This document shows, piece by piece, positions 23,385-32,088 of a stretch of 64,000 nt of DNA. The position numbers were made by a program, and so were the translations under genes. The notes under the pieces were generated by a model. The model made no database searches and was not told the origin of the DNA. It was given only the letters and a program-made list of their open reading frames with translations. This DNA comes from Lachnospiraceae bacterium (GTDB lineage Bacteria > Bacillota > Clostridia > Lachnospirales > Lachnospiraceae). The DNA is taken from NCBI GenBank assembly GCA_017397645.1, contig JAFQIE010000025.1, forward strand, positions 1 to 64,000, written 5' to 3'. Each line of letters starts with the position of its first letter. Within the stretch, counting starts at the first letter, position 1.

Positions 23385-25142
23385 TTACACACCAATCAAA
23401 GCATCAAAGGTTCCCACCATATTAAGGCTGCCATATCCCCACTCCCGATTAGGATAGGTATATACCGTGTTCCTATCGGCTCCGCGAACCAAATAGTTGC
23501 GGACCTCCCTGCCGGACACGATATCATTGTTCCCCCGTACCACAGCCCATTCCATAAACTGTGCCACCGCACCTGCGCACATAGCTGCTGCCACACCGGT
23601 TCCACTGCGTTTTCCCCTGACCGTAGATACATTCACCCCTGGTGCTGCAAGGGTGGGGAAAATCTTACCATTCCGGGAAAAGCCTCTTCCCGAATCAATG
23701 TATACACCGTTATTCGCCACATTGTATGCAGATACCCCTATCACATTGTCCCCAAATATAGGTTCTGTCAATGTGACATAGGGCGAGGGAGTTAAAAAAT
23801 AAGTATCACCGCTTAAAAACTGACGAATGGGAAGCCAAATATGCAATTCCCCTGCGGTGCCCATCTCTAGGGCTTCCACCTGAAAAGTCCAAATGCCGGG
23901 CGTAGGGTCCTGTATCCTTAACAGAATCAATTCGGCTCCCGAAGATGGCTCCACAATTTCGCCCACCATTGAGATCCGGGTGCGTTCATACACAAATCCG
24001 TATGTGATTCCTTCCCGCAACCCCAATCGGACCGGCGGAGTACTCTCCCCTCCCGGAGATCTGGCGGATACAGTGAACACATCCGGGGCGCTGCCCCAGA
24101 ATTCCATCAGAAAACCCTTCTCGTTTTCTCCTACGCGAACCTCCACTTCCAGTGGTTCCCGTCTGTTATCTTCAAGAATTAACTGTGTTTGGAAATGATG
24201 ATCTGCATTGCCTTCATTTCCGCCACACACAACCACGGCACGGCTTCTCCTGCCACCCACAATATTCAGGTATCGTGTGAGAGACGAATTACCCTCGTGG
24301 TCCCCATAACTGGTTCCCACACCGAGGCATATAACCAGAGGCCGCCTAAATTGGTCTGCAAACCCTTCTGCATATTGCACAGCTAACATCAAATCCGTTT
24401 CGGAATACGCAGGTACATTCTGCGGCAACAGATAAAAATCCCGTAAATATTGTTTGCAGGGTTTCAGCTTCACGACCACAATTTCTGCGTTAGGTGCCGC
24501 GCCTAAAAATCCGCTTCCTCCGTCAATCCTGCTCCCTGCGGCCACGCTTGCCAATTCCGTGCCATGACCGATTTCATCTCGGCTTGGAACAATTGCATAA
24601 GGATCTTCTTCCTGCAATGCCTGTTGGATATCCTCCCTCCGGTATTCACTTCCAAAGAAAAAGCCCTCAGGGGGCGTTCCCGTTTGCACCGTCTGGTCCC
24701 AAATAGATAGTATTCTGCTATTGCCTGCCTCATCCCGGAATACAGGTAAGGTATAGTCAATTCCCGTATCGATGATGCAAACCACCACACCTCTTCCGGT
24801 CAAGGAAAGGGGCTCCTGCTGCACCCGTAATATTCCGGTATCTATCAAGCCGGCCGCATCAAAGGTAGTGCCCACAGGCCCTATTGCCGAAGCTAAACCT
24901 ACGCCTGTTCCGGCTCCTGTATTTTCGCTTTGCATCAATCCATATAATTTAGGAATACTGCGGTACTGAAAAAAATAGTCCTCCAAATCTTCGATATTGT
25001 TCCGATTCACGTATACAATATTGTAAAGATTTTCTACCGCAACGGCGCAGGCATCCAAATCCTGTACTTCACCACTTTGCAAAGGATAATCCGTAATAAC
25101 GTCATAATAATCATTTGATAAGCTAAACTCTTTGCAGTCCAC
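23385..25142 (-). CDS. Csp-like S8 subtilase, catalytic serine replaced (predicted pseudoprotease)
   Basis: The protein has 585 residues from GTG at 25140-25142, 7 bp after GGAGAG; a TTG at 25157 is the alternative. No signal peptide. The subtilisin fold is clear: CIIDTGIDY (Asp about 125), DEIGHGTELASVAAGSR (His about 193) and oxyanion CGGNEGN are intact, but the serine motif, normally GTSxAA, reads SGTGVAAAMCAGAVAQF, so the nucleophile is glycine (about 516). An insertion of about 200 residues precedes it, as in clostridial CspA/B/C, which relay germinant signals to cortex hydrolases. Clostridioides CspC and CspA are also inactive. A sporulation role is inference supported by the pdaA-like gene 24 bp downstream. 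Confidence 0.82.
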   Translation of the reverse strand: MDCKEFSLSNDYYDVITDYPLQSGEVQDLDACAVAVENLYNIVYVNRNNIEDLEDYFFQYRSIPKLYGLMQSENTGAGTGVGLASAIGPVGTTFDAAGLIDTGILRVQQEPLSLTGRGVVVCIIDTGIDYTLPVFRDEAGNSRILSIWDQTVQTGTPPEGFFFGSEYRREDIQQALQEEDPYAIVPSRDEIGHGTELASVAAGSRIDGGSGFLGAAPNAEIVVVKLKPCKQYLRDFYLLPQNVPAYSETDLMLAVQYAEGFADQFRRPLVICLGVGTSYGDHEGNSSLTRYLNIVGGRRSRAVVVCGGNEGNADHHFQTQLILEDNRREPLEVEVRVGENEKGFLMEFWGSAPDVFTVSARSPGGESTPPVRLGLREGITYGFVYERTRISMVGEIVEPSSGAELILLRIQDPTPGIWTFQVEALEMGTAGELHIWLPIRQFLSGDTYFLTPSPYVTLTEPIFGDNVIGVSAYNVANNGVYIDSGRGFSRNGKIFPTLAAPGVNVSTVRGKRSGTGVAAAMCAGAVAQFMEWAVVRGNNDIVSGREVRNYLVRGADRNTVYTYPNREWGYGSLNMVGTFDALIGV

Positions 25143-25210
25143 CGACAAGCTCTCCAAACATACTCTTACAACTAATCATACGCGGGAGGCTTATCCAAAT
25201 TGACATCTTT

Positions 25211-25936
25211 TTAATCGTGCCTTTCGTCACTGTCAAAAGTTTCGCAAAACCTCGCTGCAAAAGCAGGAGGTTCATCCCCTACATAAAGGTGGGAAATATC
25301 ACCAAATTCGCTCATACGGAAGATGGCTTGTCCGCATCTTCGCTCCTCTGTCACGATACCGGTCACGCTAGTGGGAGCCGCGCAGGTATGATGCCACAGA
25401 ATCATGGGAGAGACGTTCATCAAGTGACTTAACAACACACATTCTAATCCAAAATGACAAAACAACACAATCACGTCCCGATTGGGTTTGACTGCCCGAT
25501 AATATTCGCCGTCTCTTTCATATCCATGACGTGCCAACAGGGCATCCAACGATTCCGTCACATACCGGTATCCTGCTTCTACATTGCCATCCTTCATTTT
25601 TTCTGTCAGATACCATGCATCCCGTGAAAAATATTCCTTTTGCTCCGTCCATTCCCTGGGCAGAAAATCCCAACAGATATCCTTTCCACCCATATCCGGT
25701 CTGTCTATCAGATACGGAAACTCTCGCAGCCAGTCACACACCTGCGCCGTCCGGTTCATTTTTTCCAGCGTAATGCGGGCGGTCTCCCGGGCTCTTCCCA
25801 AAGGGGACACGTAGAATGCTGCAATATTCATCTTGGACAGTCGTTCTGCTAAGAGTTCTGCCTCCCGATAGCCCTTCTCCGTCAAAGAATCCTTCTCATA
25901 GTCCGGATCCCCGTGTCTCACAATCAGTAACCGCAT
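25211..25936 (-). CDS. Histidine phosphatase family protein (phosphoglycerate-mutase-like)
   Basis: The protein has 241 residues. The N-terminal RHG motif is LLIVRHGDPDYEKDSLTEKG with the catalytic phospho-histidine; SPLGRARETARITLEKM carries the second phosphate-binding arginine; the acid region is WLREFPY; and VIVLFCHFGLECVLLSHL holds the second catalytic histidine. The branch includes broad phosphatases and phosphoglycerate mutases; the substrate cannot be told from sequence. Cytoplasmic, no signal peptide. It sits between a ZIP transporter (10 bp upstream) and the Csp-like gene, in one operon. The ribosome binding site AGGAGCAGGT is good. Confidence 0.88.
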   Translation of the reverse strand: MRLLIVRHGDPDYEKDSLTEKGYREAELLAERLSKMNIAAFYVSPLGRARETARITLEKMNRTAQVCDWLREFPYLIDRPDMGGKDICWDFLPREWTEQKEYFSRDAWYLTEKMKDGNVEAGYRYVTESLDALLARHGYERDGEYYRAVKPNRDVIVLFCHFGLECVLLSHLMNVSPMILWHHTCAAPTSVTGIVTEERRCGQAIFRMSEFGDISHLYVGDEPPAFAARFCETFDSDERHD

Positions 25937-25946
25937 ACCTGCTCCT

Positions 25947-26723
25947 TTATCCTAAAACGCCATCCATAATAATCATCAGTACAAAGCCCAATGCTACACC
26001 GATGGTACCCACATTGGAATGCTCCCCGGATTGGGACTGGGGAATCAATTCTTCTACAATCACATAAATCATGGCTCCCGCCGCAAAAGAAAGCAAATAA
26101 GGTAACAGGGGAACCACATGCTCTGCCACCAATATGGTGAGCACTGCTGCCACCGGCTCTACCACGCCGGATAAAACACCCCAAAGAAAAGCTTTTCCCT
26201 TGCCGGCACCGGCGTTGCGAAGGGGCATGGAAATAATAGCTCCCTCGGGAAAGTTCTGAATGGCAATGCCCACCGCAAGTATCAGTGCACCTGCTAAAGT
26301 GATGGTGGTATTTCCCATCTGTGCACCTGCAAAACTCACGCCAACTGCCATGCCCTCCGGCAAGTTATGCAATGCCACCGCAAAACACATCATAGTGGTC
26401 TGACGCCATTTACTCTTCACACCTTCCGGTTTCTCGCTGTCCAGATGGAGATGGGGCACCACACTGTCCAGGATGAGCAGAAAGCCCATACCCAGCAAAA
26501 AGCCAATCACAACCGGTTTCCAAGAAGCGTCTCCCGCCTCCCCCGCCATCTCCATGGCAGGCAAAAGCAAAGACCACACTGCTGCAGCCAGCATGACACC
26601 GGAAGCAAATCCCAGAAGCAATTTTTCTGTCCCGGGACGCATTTCCTTCTTCATAAAAAATACCATGGCAGCCCCCAAGGAGGTGCCTATAAACGGTACG
26701 AGTATTGTAGTTAATTCCATCAT
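25947..26723 (-). CDS. ZIP-family divalent metal transporter
   Basis: The protein has 258 residues from the ATG at 26721-26723 (MMELTTILVPFIGTSLGAA); an upstream ATG at 26744 is possible but its ribosome site is too far away. Eight predicted membrane segments. The GufA-type ZIP metal sites are visible in segments IV and V: VALHNLPEGMAVGV and IAIQNFPEGAIISMPLRNA, with the histidine-containing loop PHLHLDSEKP between III and IV and a later VEELIPQSQSGEH. ZIP proteins bring Zn2+ or other divalent ions into the cytoplasm. It heads an operon with the histidine phosphatase, the Csp-like protein and the deacetylase; the link is not explained. Confidence 0.9.
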   Translation of the reverse strand: MMELTTILVPFIGTSLGAAMVFFMKKEMRPGTEKLLLGFASGVMLAAAVWSLLLPAMEMAGEAGDASWKPVVIGFLLGMGFLLILDSVVPHLHLDSEKPEGVKSKWRQTTMMCFAVALHNLPEGMAVGVSFAGAQMGNTTITLAGALILAVGIAIQNFPEGAIISMPLRNAGAGKGKAFLWGVLSGVVEPVAAVLTILVAEHVVPLLPYLLSFAAGAMIYVIVEELIPQSQSGEHSNVGTIGVALGFVLMIIMDGVLG

Positions 26724-26825
26724 ATCAAATCCCCATCTGCGCATGTATATTCTACAAATCCTATTTTTAAACTTATGCGCTTTCCTTCATCCGTTGCCTG
26801 TACACTAGCAGTGCCACGCTTTTGA

Positions 26826-28367
26826 TTATTGCTCTGGCTGGTCCGTGGGCAGCAAAGGTTGTCTGCCCCTAATGTCAATCAAAGGTCCCCCGGTTCCTTG
26901 GATATACTCTCTGGTAATAGTCACCGTTCCAATATTGTCATCCTTAGGAATCTCGTACATGATATCCAGCATAAATTCCTCAATAATGGAGCGCAACGCC
27001 CTGGCACCGGTATCCTTTTCCATGGCCTTCTCAGCGATGGCCTCCAACGCATCCTCGGTGAATTCCAATTTCACTTCATCCAGTTCCAGTAATTTCTGGT
27101 ACTGTTTCAAAATAGCGTTTTTAGGCTCTTTTAAAATCTTCACCATCATTTCCTTGGACAAACCTTCCAGGGTATAGATAATGGGAAGTCGTCCGATGAA
27201 CTCGGGAATCATGCCAAACTTCCGGATATCCTCCACCGTCACCTTGGACAGAATATTTTTGTCCTTGTCGTATTTATCCTTCAACTCGGAATTAAATCCG
27301 ATAGATGCGGTTTTCGTCAGACGCTCTTTGATAATCTCCTCCAAATCAGGAAAGGCTCCGCCACAAATAAACAGAATATTTCTGGTATTTACGGTAGCCA
27401 AGGGAACCATGGCGTTCTTGCTATTGGCACCCACAGGCACCTCTACCTCTGCACCTTCCAGCAGTTTCAGCATACCCTGCTGTACACTTTCCCCGCTGAC
27501 ATCTCTGGTGTTGGCATTTTTCTTCTTTGCAATCTTATCAATTTCATCGATGAAAATAATGCCGCGCTCCGCCTTTTCCACATCATTGTCTGCCGCTGCC
27601 AAAAGTTTCGTCACCACGGATTCAATGTCATCGCCGATATAGCCGGCCTCCGTTAGGGATGTGGCATCTGCAATGGCCAAGGGCACGTCCAAAAGCCTTG
27701 CCAGAGTCTTCACCAAATAGGTCTTACCACAACCGGTAGGTCCGATCATAAGCATATTGGACTTTTCTATCTCGATATCATCCATGGTACCCGTAGCCAC
27801 TCTCTTATAGTGGTTGTAAACAGCCACGGAAATGACTTTCTTGGCATGCTCCTGTCCCACTACATATTCATCCAGACTGGCTTTGATCTTATGGGGTGCG
27901 GGAATATCCTTGATATTCAGCACCGGTTTTTCCTCTTCGGCTTTTTTCTTTTTCTTTATCTTTTGCTTATTTGGAATACCGCCCATCCCCTGCAAATCCG
28001 CCATATTTACAAACCGGATTTGAGGCATACCGCCGTGTTTGGTGAATTTGTCCATTTCCTCCCGGAACGAAGGATCCTGCATCATCTGCTGGTAATCCAC
28101 CTGACTGGCAGTTTCCATGGTTTTGCGCATGCAATCCTCACAGACACATATGGAGCCGGGCATATGGAACATTTTTCCTGCCTTGCTTTCAGGGCGGTGG
28201 CATACGAAACATACTTCCTCGTATTCCTTGTCCTCTTCCGCAGGAGTGTTTTCACCACTCTCTTCTAATTCTTCTATTTCTTCGATTTCTTCCACTTCGT
28301 CAGCCTCCAAAATCTCCTCAATCTCTTCTACTTCCTGCCGTTCGTCATCCTTTATAAAGTCTGTCAT
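26826..28367 (-). CDS. clpX: ClpX-type AAA+ unfoldase with acidic N-terminal extension
   Basis: The protein has 513 residues; typical ClpX has about 420. Residues 1-48 are a glutamate-rich extension (repeated EEIEE). Residues 51-80 are a zinc-binding domain (CFVCHRP, then CVCEDC). A basic linker KIKKKKKAEEEK at about 137 precedes the AAA+ core: VGQEHAKKVISVAVYNHYKR, Walker A GPTGCGKT, pore loop AGYIGDD (GYVG in most), Walker B IIFIDEIDKI, GESVQQGMLKLLEG, the ClpP-docking IGF loop (TASIGFNSEL) and sensor 2 GARALRSIIEEF. It unfolds substrates for ClpP. No clpP or tig is adjacent, so this may be a second ClpX. The ribosome binding site GGAGGATAT is strong. Confidence 0.9.
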   Translation of the reverse strand: MTDFIKDDERQEVEEIEEILEADEVEEIEEIEELEESGENTPAEEDKEYEEVCFVCHRPESKAGKMFHMPGSICVCEDCMRKTMETASQVDYQQMMQDPSFREEMDKFTKHGGMPQIRFVNMADLQGMGGIPNKQKIKKKKKAEEEKPVLNIKDIPAPHKIKASLDEYVVGQEHAKKVISVAVYNHYKRVATGTMDDIEIEKSNMLMIGPTGCGKTYLVKTLARLLDVPLAIADATSLTEAGYIGDDIESVVTKLLAAADNDVEKAERGIIFIDEIDKIAKKKNANTRDVSGESVQQGMLKLLEGAEVEVPVGANSKNAMVPLATVNTRNILFICGGAFPDLEEIIKERLTKTASIGFNSELKDKYDKDKNILSKVTVEDIRKFGMIPEFIGRLPIIYTLEGLSKEMMVKILKEPKNAILKQYQKLLELDEVKLEFTEDALEAIAEKAMEKDTGARALRSIIEEFMLDIMYEIPKDDNIGTVTITREYIQGTGGPLIDIRGRQPLLPTDQPEQ

Positions 28368-28427
28368 ATATCCTCCGTGTAAGCATACTCCTATCTTTCT
28401 TTTGACTTCGCATTTACCCTAAAAAGA

Positions 28428-28470
28428 AAAGTATACTCTCATCATTTGCACTATGATTAGAGTATACTTT
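28428..28470 (-). terminator. Terminator of the htrA gene
   Basis: A long hairpin with arms 28428-28445 and 28453-28470 (AAAGTATACTCT pairing with AGAGTATACTTT, then ATCAT/ATGAT after one mismatch). On the minus strand it ends TTTTCTTTTT. It separates htrA from clpX, which therefore needs its own promoter. Confidence 0.8.
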
Positions 28471-28508
28471 ATTATATTTACCTATACAAGTGAAGTTTTT
28501 ATAAAATA

Positions 28509-29831
28509 CTACGGATTTTCAGGTCTTTTTCCAAAAGTAATGTTGATTTCCACATCCACATATTCTCCGTCCAGTGCGCGGCGCTTCACAATCAATTGTG
28601 CCTCGTCTCCGGCTCTAAAATACTGCATATTTTCCTGCACGTCCGCATTGGAAGAAATCCTTGCTCCATCAAACTTTACGATAATATCACCCTTCTTGAT
28701 ACCTGCCTGGTCTGCAGGAGAATCTTTTTCTACATCATAGATAAATACACCCTTGGGCATACCATACATTTCCATAATCTGGTCGGTGACATTCTGCATC
28801 ACCACACCCATGTAGCCCATTTCCTCTGCAGGCACTTCCACGCGGGTTTTGCGGTTCATGAGGTCTGCCACGATAGGACTTGCAGAACTGATAGGAATGG
28901 CATATCCCATACCCTCAACCATAGTACCGCCGATCTTGCTGGAATTGATACCGATAATCTCACCGTTGACATTTAATAATGCTCCGCCGGAATTACCCTG
29001 ATTAATAGCTGCGTCTGTCTGGATATAGGTTCCCTTAGAACCATCGTCGTAGGTCACTTCCCTGTTCAATGCGCTAACCACCCCTGTAGTAACGGACTGA
29101 CCAAAGCCCAGTGCATTACCGATGGCTATCACGGGAGTACCTAGCTTTAACTGGTCACTATCACCCAATTCTGCAATGGTGATAGCATCTTTTGTCTCCT
29201 CCGTCAAGCTGGTGATATCCACTGCAATCACTGCCAGATCCATGTCGGAATCCAAGCCCTTGATGCTGGCTTTCGCCGTGCTTCCATCGATGAAGGTCAC
29301 TTCCAAGGAGTCTGTTCCTTCCACTACATGATTGTTGGAAACAATCAAAAGCTCGGTATCCGTCTCTCCCACGATGATACCGGAACCACTGGAAGATGCC
29401 TGCTGGCTGATACTCTGTCCCCAAAAAGTACTGGTGGTTACACTGTAATTGTTGACAATGGACACCATGGCGGGCATCACTTCTTCAACCACATCTGACA
29501 CATCGTCCTGCACATAAGTAATTTGGTTTACATTGGTCATCTGTTCTGCCGGAAGGAAGGAATCTCCAGCCATCACCTCCGAGGGAGCGGAGCTTTCTTC
29601 TGTGGGAGAAAAATAATCCATCGCTTTATTTACACCAAAAAATGCCAATGCCGCAAAGGCACCAAATACAAGTCCCACACCGGCACTTAACGCAAGACGT
29701 GCAAATCCTCCCTTTTTAGGTTCCTTGTCTTTACCTGATGCGTCACTTCCATAAGAGTTGGAACTGTTATAAAATCCATCGGTTTGATAGGTGGTATATC
29801 GTTCATTTTTTTCAAACTCATTCTCGTACAT
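28509..29831 (-). CDS. htrA: HtrA/DegP-like membrane-anchored serine protease
   Basis: The protein has 440 residues. A cytoplasmic tail rich in Tyr/Asn/Ser (1-43) precedes one membrane segment (LALSAGVGLVFGAFAALAFF, about 46-65), then an extracytoplasmic trypsin-like domain and one PDZ domain. The catalytic triad is intact: His in IVSNNHVVEG, Asp in SDMDLAVIAVD, Ser in NQGNSGGALLNVNGEIIG. The PDZ part has YMGVVMQNVT and DSPADQAGIKKGDIIVKFDG. It degrades or refolds misfolded proteins at the membrane surface. It has a good ribosome binding site (AAAAGGAGAGCTATCAGGT), an 11-bp-period direct repeat over its promoter, and a strong terminator. Confidence 0.93.
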   Translation of the reverse strand: MYENEFEKNERYTTYQTDGFYNSSNSYGSDASGKDKEPKKGGFARLALSAGVGLVFGAFAALAFFGVNKAMDYFSPTEESSAPSEVMAGDSFLPAEQMTNVNQITYVQDDVSDVVEEVMPAMVSIVNNYSVTTSTFWGQSISQQASSSGSGIIVGETDTELLIVSNNHVVEGTDSLEVTFIDGSTAKASIKGLDSDMDLAVIAVDITSLTEETKDAITIAELGDSDQLKLGTPVIAIGNALGFGQSVTTGVVSALNREVTYDDGSKGTYIQTDAAINQGNSGGALLNVNGEIIGINSSKIGGTMVEGMGYAIPISSASPIVADLMNRKTRVEVPAEEMGYMGVVMQNVTDQIMEMYGMPKGVFIYDVEKDSPADQAGIKKGDIIVKFDGARISSNADVQENMQYFRAGDEAQLIVKRRALDGEYVDVEINITFGKRPENP

Positions 29832-29880
29832 ACCTGATAGCTCTCCTTTTTCATTTCAACTTCTTCTTGTTTACAATCCA

Positions 29881-29912
29881 AGTATAGTGAAAAATTGTGT
29901 TGAAATTGTGTT
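29881..29912 (-). promoter_or_regulatory. htrA promoter with tandem response-regulator-like site
   Basis: TATACT (29881-29886, minus strand) is a good -10, but no -35 consensus exists. Instead two perfect direct repeats, AACACAATTT on the minus strand (29903-29912 and 29892-29901), lie with an 11-bp period where the -35 should be. One helical turn between repeats is typical of OmpR/CssR-type activator sites; htrA genes in bacilli are controlled by CssRS. Confidence 0.55.
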
Positions 29913-30854
29913 TTATTTATAAATGCTTTGTGAATTCCAAAAAGTCTGATTCATGGTAAGCTTCATCACCCAGTTACCGGGAATGCTACGAAAATGCTTG
30001 CCCAGCAAATATCCCACATATTTATAGGCACACTGAATACAAAATGGGAGTAACTTTGAAAGGCGTCTATTTTTCTTCATATCACCATACGCAGCCTGCA
30101 CCAGTTTTTTCCCCTCTGAAGCAGAGGAAACCTCTGCAAATACTTCCGGATGCAACGCCTGGGACACACCCAAATCAAAATTTCTGCGCAACTGCTGCAT
30201 GTTGGTATAATTATGAGCATGTACCACCTGTGCATCCGCCTCATATGACACCTGATATCCCGCGCGGACAGCACCTGCCGCGTAAATCATATCTTCATTG
30301 AATATAGTATGTTCCACAAATCCGCCCAATGCGTCATAGATATCCCGTCGATAAGCAGCACACACATTGGAACAGAAAAACGTCTTGATACCCAGTGTGG
30401 CTATGTCCTCCTTGGATTTCACTTGGGAAACAGGGGGATAATTGAACTGTCTGGAAATCCGTTCAAATTCCGAAGAAGTCTCTCCGGGCAACTGGCGTGC
30501 GTAAGCTACTGCCACCTGTCCTTCCAGGCGCTGTATCAAATGCTCCAGCAACTGACTATCCTGTGGATAGGCGTCCTGGGTCATCATCACGAAAATATCT
30601 GCGTCCGAATAGCTCACTCCTAACCGTCTGGTGCCACCATGGTCAAAGGATTCCTTGGCTATATAGTGTATTTCCACCAATGCGCCATATGTATCGCAAA
30701 AGCGCTTATCCTCCTCCGGGCTTTCAAAAATGGTTTCCCCCGTATTCATAATAATAATTTTCCCGATTTCTACAGTTTGCATTCTTAACTGTTCTATCAA
30801 TGCAAACAATTCCTGACCGGGACGATATACAGGTACTATCACATCTACCTTCAT
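29913..30854 (-). CDS. GT2 glycosyltransferase, rhamnosyltransferase-like
   Basis: The protein has 313 residues. A GT-A fold starts immediately: VIVPVYRPGQELFALIEQL. Motifs include FDHGGTRRLGVSYSDADIFV with the nucleotide-binding aspartates, MMTQDAYP in the DxD position, and FFCSNVCAAYRRDIYDALGG followed by FNEDMIYA, the acceptor-side E/D-D motif. FDHGGTRR is the hallmark of RfbF/RgpB-type rhamnosyltransferases, which use dTDP-rhamnose made by the Rfb enzymes of this locus. It is the last gene of the polysaccharide block but is separated from the LCP gene by a terminator, so it may have its own promoter. The ribosome binding site AAGGAGAAACAGAT is good. Confidence 0.85.
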   Translation of the reverse strand: MKVDVIVPVYRPGQELFALIEQLRMQTVEIGKIIIMNTGETIFESPEEDKRFCDTYGALVEIHYIAKESFDHGGTRRLGVSYSDADIFVMMTQDAYPQDSQLLEHLIQRLEGQVAVAYARQLPGETSSEFERISRQFNYPPVSQVKSKEDIATLGIKTFFCSNVCAAYRRDIYDALGGFVEHTIFNEDMIYAAGAVRAGYQVSYEADAQVVHAHNYTNMQQLRRNFDLGVSQALHPEVFAEVSSASEGKKLVQAAYGDMKKNRRLSKLLPFCIQCAYKYVGYLLGKHFRSIPGNWVMKLTMNQTFWNSQSIYK

Positions 30855-30895
30855 ATCTGTTTCTCCTTAAACTATGTGTAAAGGTCACAATGTAC

Positions 30896-30922
30896 AAAAA
30901 GGGGAGTCGAAACTCCCCTTTT
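30896..30922 (-). terminator. Terminator after the LCP gene
   Basis: AAAAGGGGAGT (30897-30907) pairs with ACTCCCCTTTT (30912-30922) around a 4-nt loop; the minus strand continues TTTTTGTAC. It lies just after the LCP gene and ends the main polysaccharide transcript. Confidence 0.85.
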
Positions 30923-30935
30923 ACAATCTTTTGTA

Positions 30936-32072
30936 TTATTTACGGTAGTTTGCCACATCTGCCTTGATATCTGCGTCAATATCTTTGACCGTATCACTGA
31001 CTTTGTACTCAGGGTCATTAAACAGGAAGTCATGCAACCACACAACGTTGTCCACCAAGTCATCCGGAATAACGCAGGCACCCCTTGCACCAAGGTTGGC
31101 ATTACCACGATACTCCTCATGAGGGAAACCGGCTTCATCCACAATGCTGTAGTCAGCAATCTTTGCCAAGAGACCGAGAATATCGTCGGATTCCAAACTG
31201 GTATAGATATCTCCGATGCTGTCATTGAATACCTCAGTCAAAGTAGCAAGGCTTGCTTTCTTTGCCTGATCTTCCAGACTCTTCAACACCTCTCTCTGAC
31301 GTGCGGTACGTTGAAAGTCACTTCCGGCAGTCTGACGGATACGGCAGTATGCGGATGCCTGTACACCATTGAGCAACTGATAACCGGTCTTGGTTACTTT
31401 CTTGTAGTCGCACTTGAGTACATCTGCAACTGCAATCTGATAGTTATTGATATGTTTCAATTCTTCCTTGTCTACATCGATGTAAACACCGCCAAGGCCG
31501 TCGATAACAGAACTGAGTCCCTTATATCCAACCGTAATAAAGTCGGTTATGTTCATATCCAAGTTCATATTCAACATACGCACTGCCTGTTCAGCACCAC
31601 CGTAGGAATATGCCGCATTACATTTTTCATATCTCCCCTTGGAATCGGTCAGATTCAACAAGGTATCACGATATACACTACAAAGTTTGATGTCACCGGT
31701 ATTCATATTGATACTTGCGATCATAATACTGTCGCTTCGGCTGTCCTTGTACAACTGTTTAGAGGTCACAGCGTCCACACCAAACAACGCTATATTCTTG
31801 TAGCCATCCATGGTCTGTTCGAATGCGATATGGTCTGCAATCGCCAGCTTTTCCTCATCCAATACTGTTACCTTAGGACCGTTGCCGCCCTGATTCATAA
31901 ACCAGTACAAACCGAGAATCATCACTAAAATCGCCACGAGTTCAACGATGAAAATAATCATTTTGTTTTTCTTCTTCGCTGCTGCTCTGGCTCTTGCCGC
32001 TGCTCTCTCATTGCCTGCAGGTCTTGCAGTTCCTGTAGGTCTGTTACCGGGTCTTCTTTGCTGTGTTGCCAT
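30936..32072 (-). CDS. LytR-CpsA-Psr (LCP) family wall-polymer ligase
   Basis: The protein has 378 residues. A basic Arg/Ala-rich cytoplasmic tail (1-36) is followed by a membrane anchor (MIIFIVELVAILVMILGLYW, about 38-57) and an extracellular LCP domain: NIALFGVDAV with SRSDSIMIASIN (metal/pyrophosphate-binding Arg and Asp), LCSVYRDTLLNL, KCNAAYSYGGAEQAVRMLN, and the lipid-binding arginines in ASAYCRIRQTAGSDFQRTAR. LCP enzymes transfer undecaprenyl-linked glycans onto peptidoglycan. Its place at the end of the exporter locus indicates that the polysaccharide becomes wall-bound. The ribosome binding site is AAGGAGAAGATAAG, 16 bp after the priming transferase. Confidence 0.92.
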   Translation of the reverse strand: MATQQRRPGNRPTGTARPAGNERAAARARAAAKKKNKMIIFIVELVAILVMILGLYWFMNQGGNGPKVTVLDEEKLAIADHIAFEQTMDGYKNIALFGVDAVTSKQLYKDSRSDSIMIASINMNTGDIKLCSVYRDTLLNLTDSKGRYEKCNAAYSYGGAEQAVRMLNMNLDMNITDFITVGYKGLSSVIDGLGGVYIDVDKEELKHINNYQIAVADVLKCDYKKVTKTGYQLLNGVQASAYCRIRQTAGSDFQRTARQREVLKSLEDQAKKASLATLTEVFNDSIGDIYTSLESDDILGLLAKIADYSIVDEAGFPHEEYRGNANLGARGACVIPDDLVDNVVWLHDFLFNDPEYKVSDTVKDIDADIKADVANYRK

Positions 32073-32088
32073 CTTATCTTCTCCTTAA

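Noticed and set aside
31032..31928. 298-residue plus-strand frame inside the LCP gene
   Set aside because: The LCP protein on the minus strand is complete and conserved. The opposite frame has no recognisable features.
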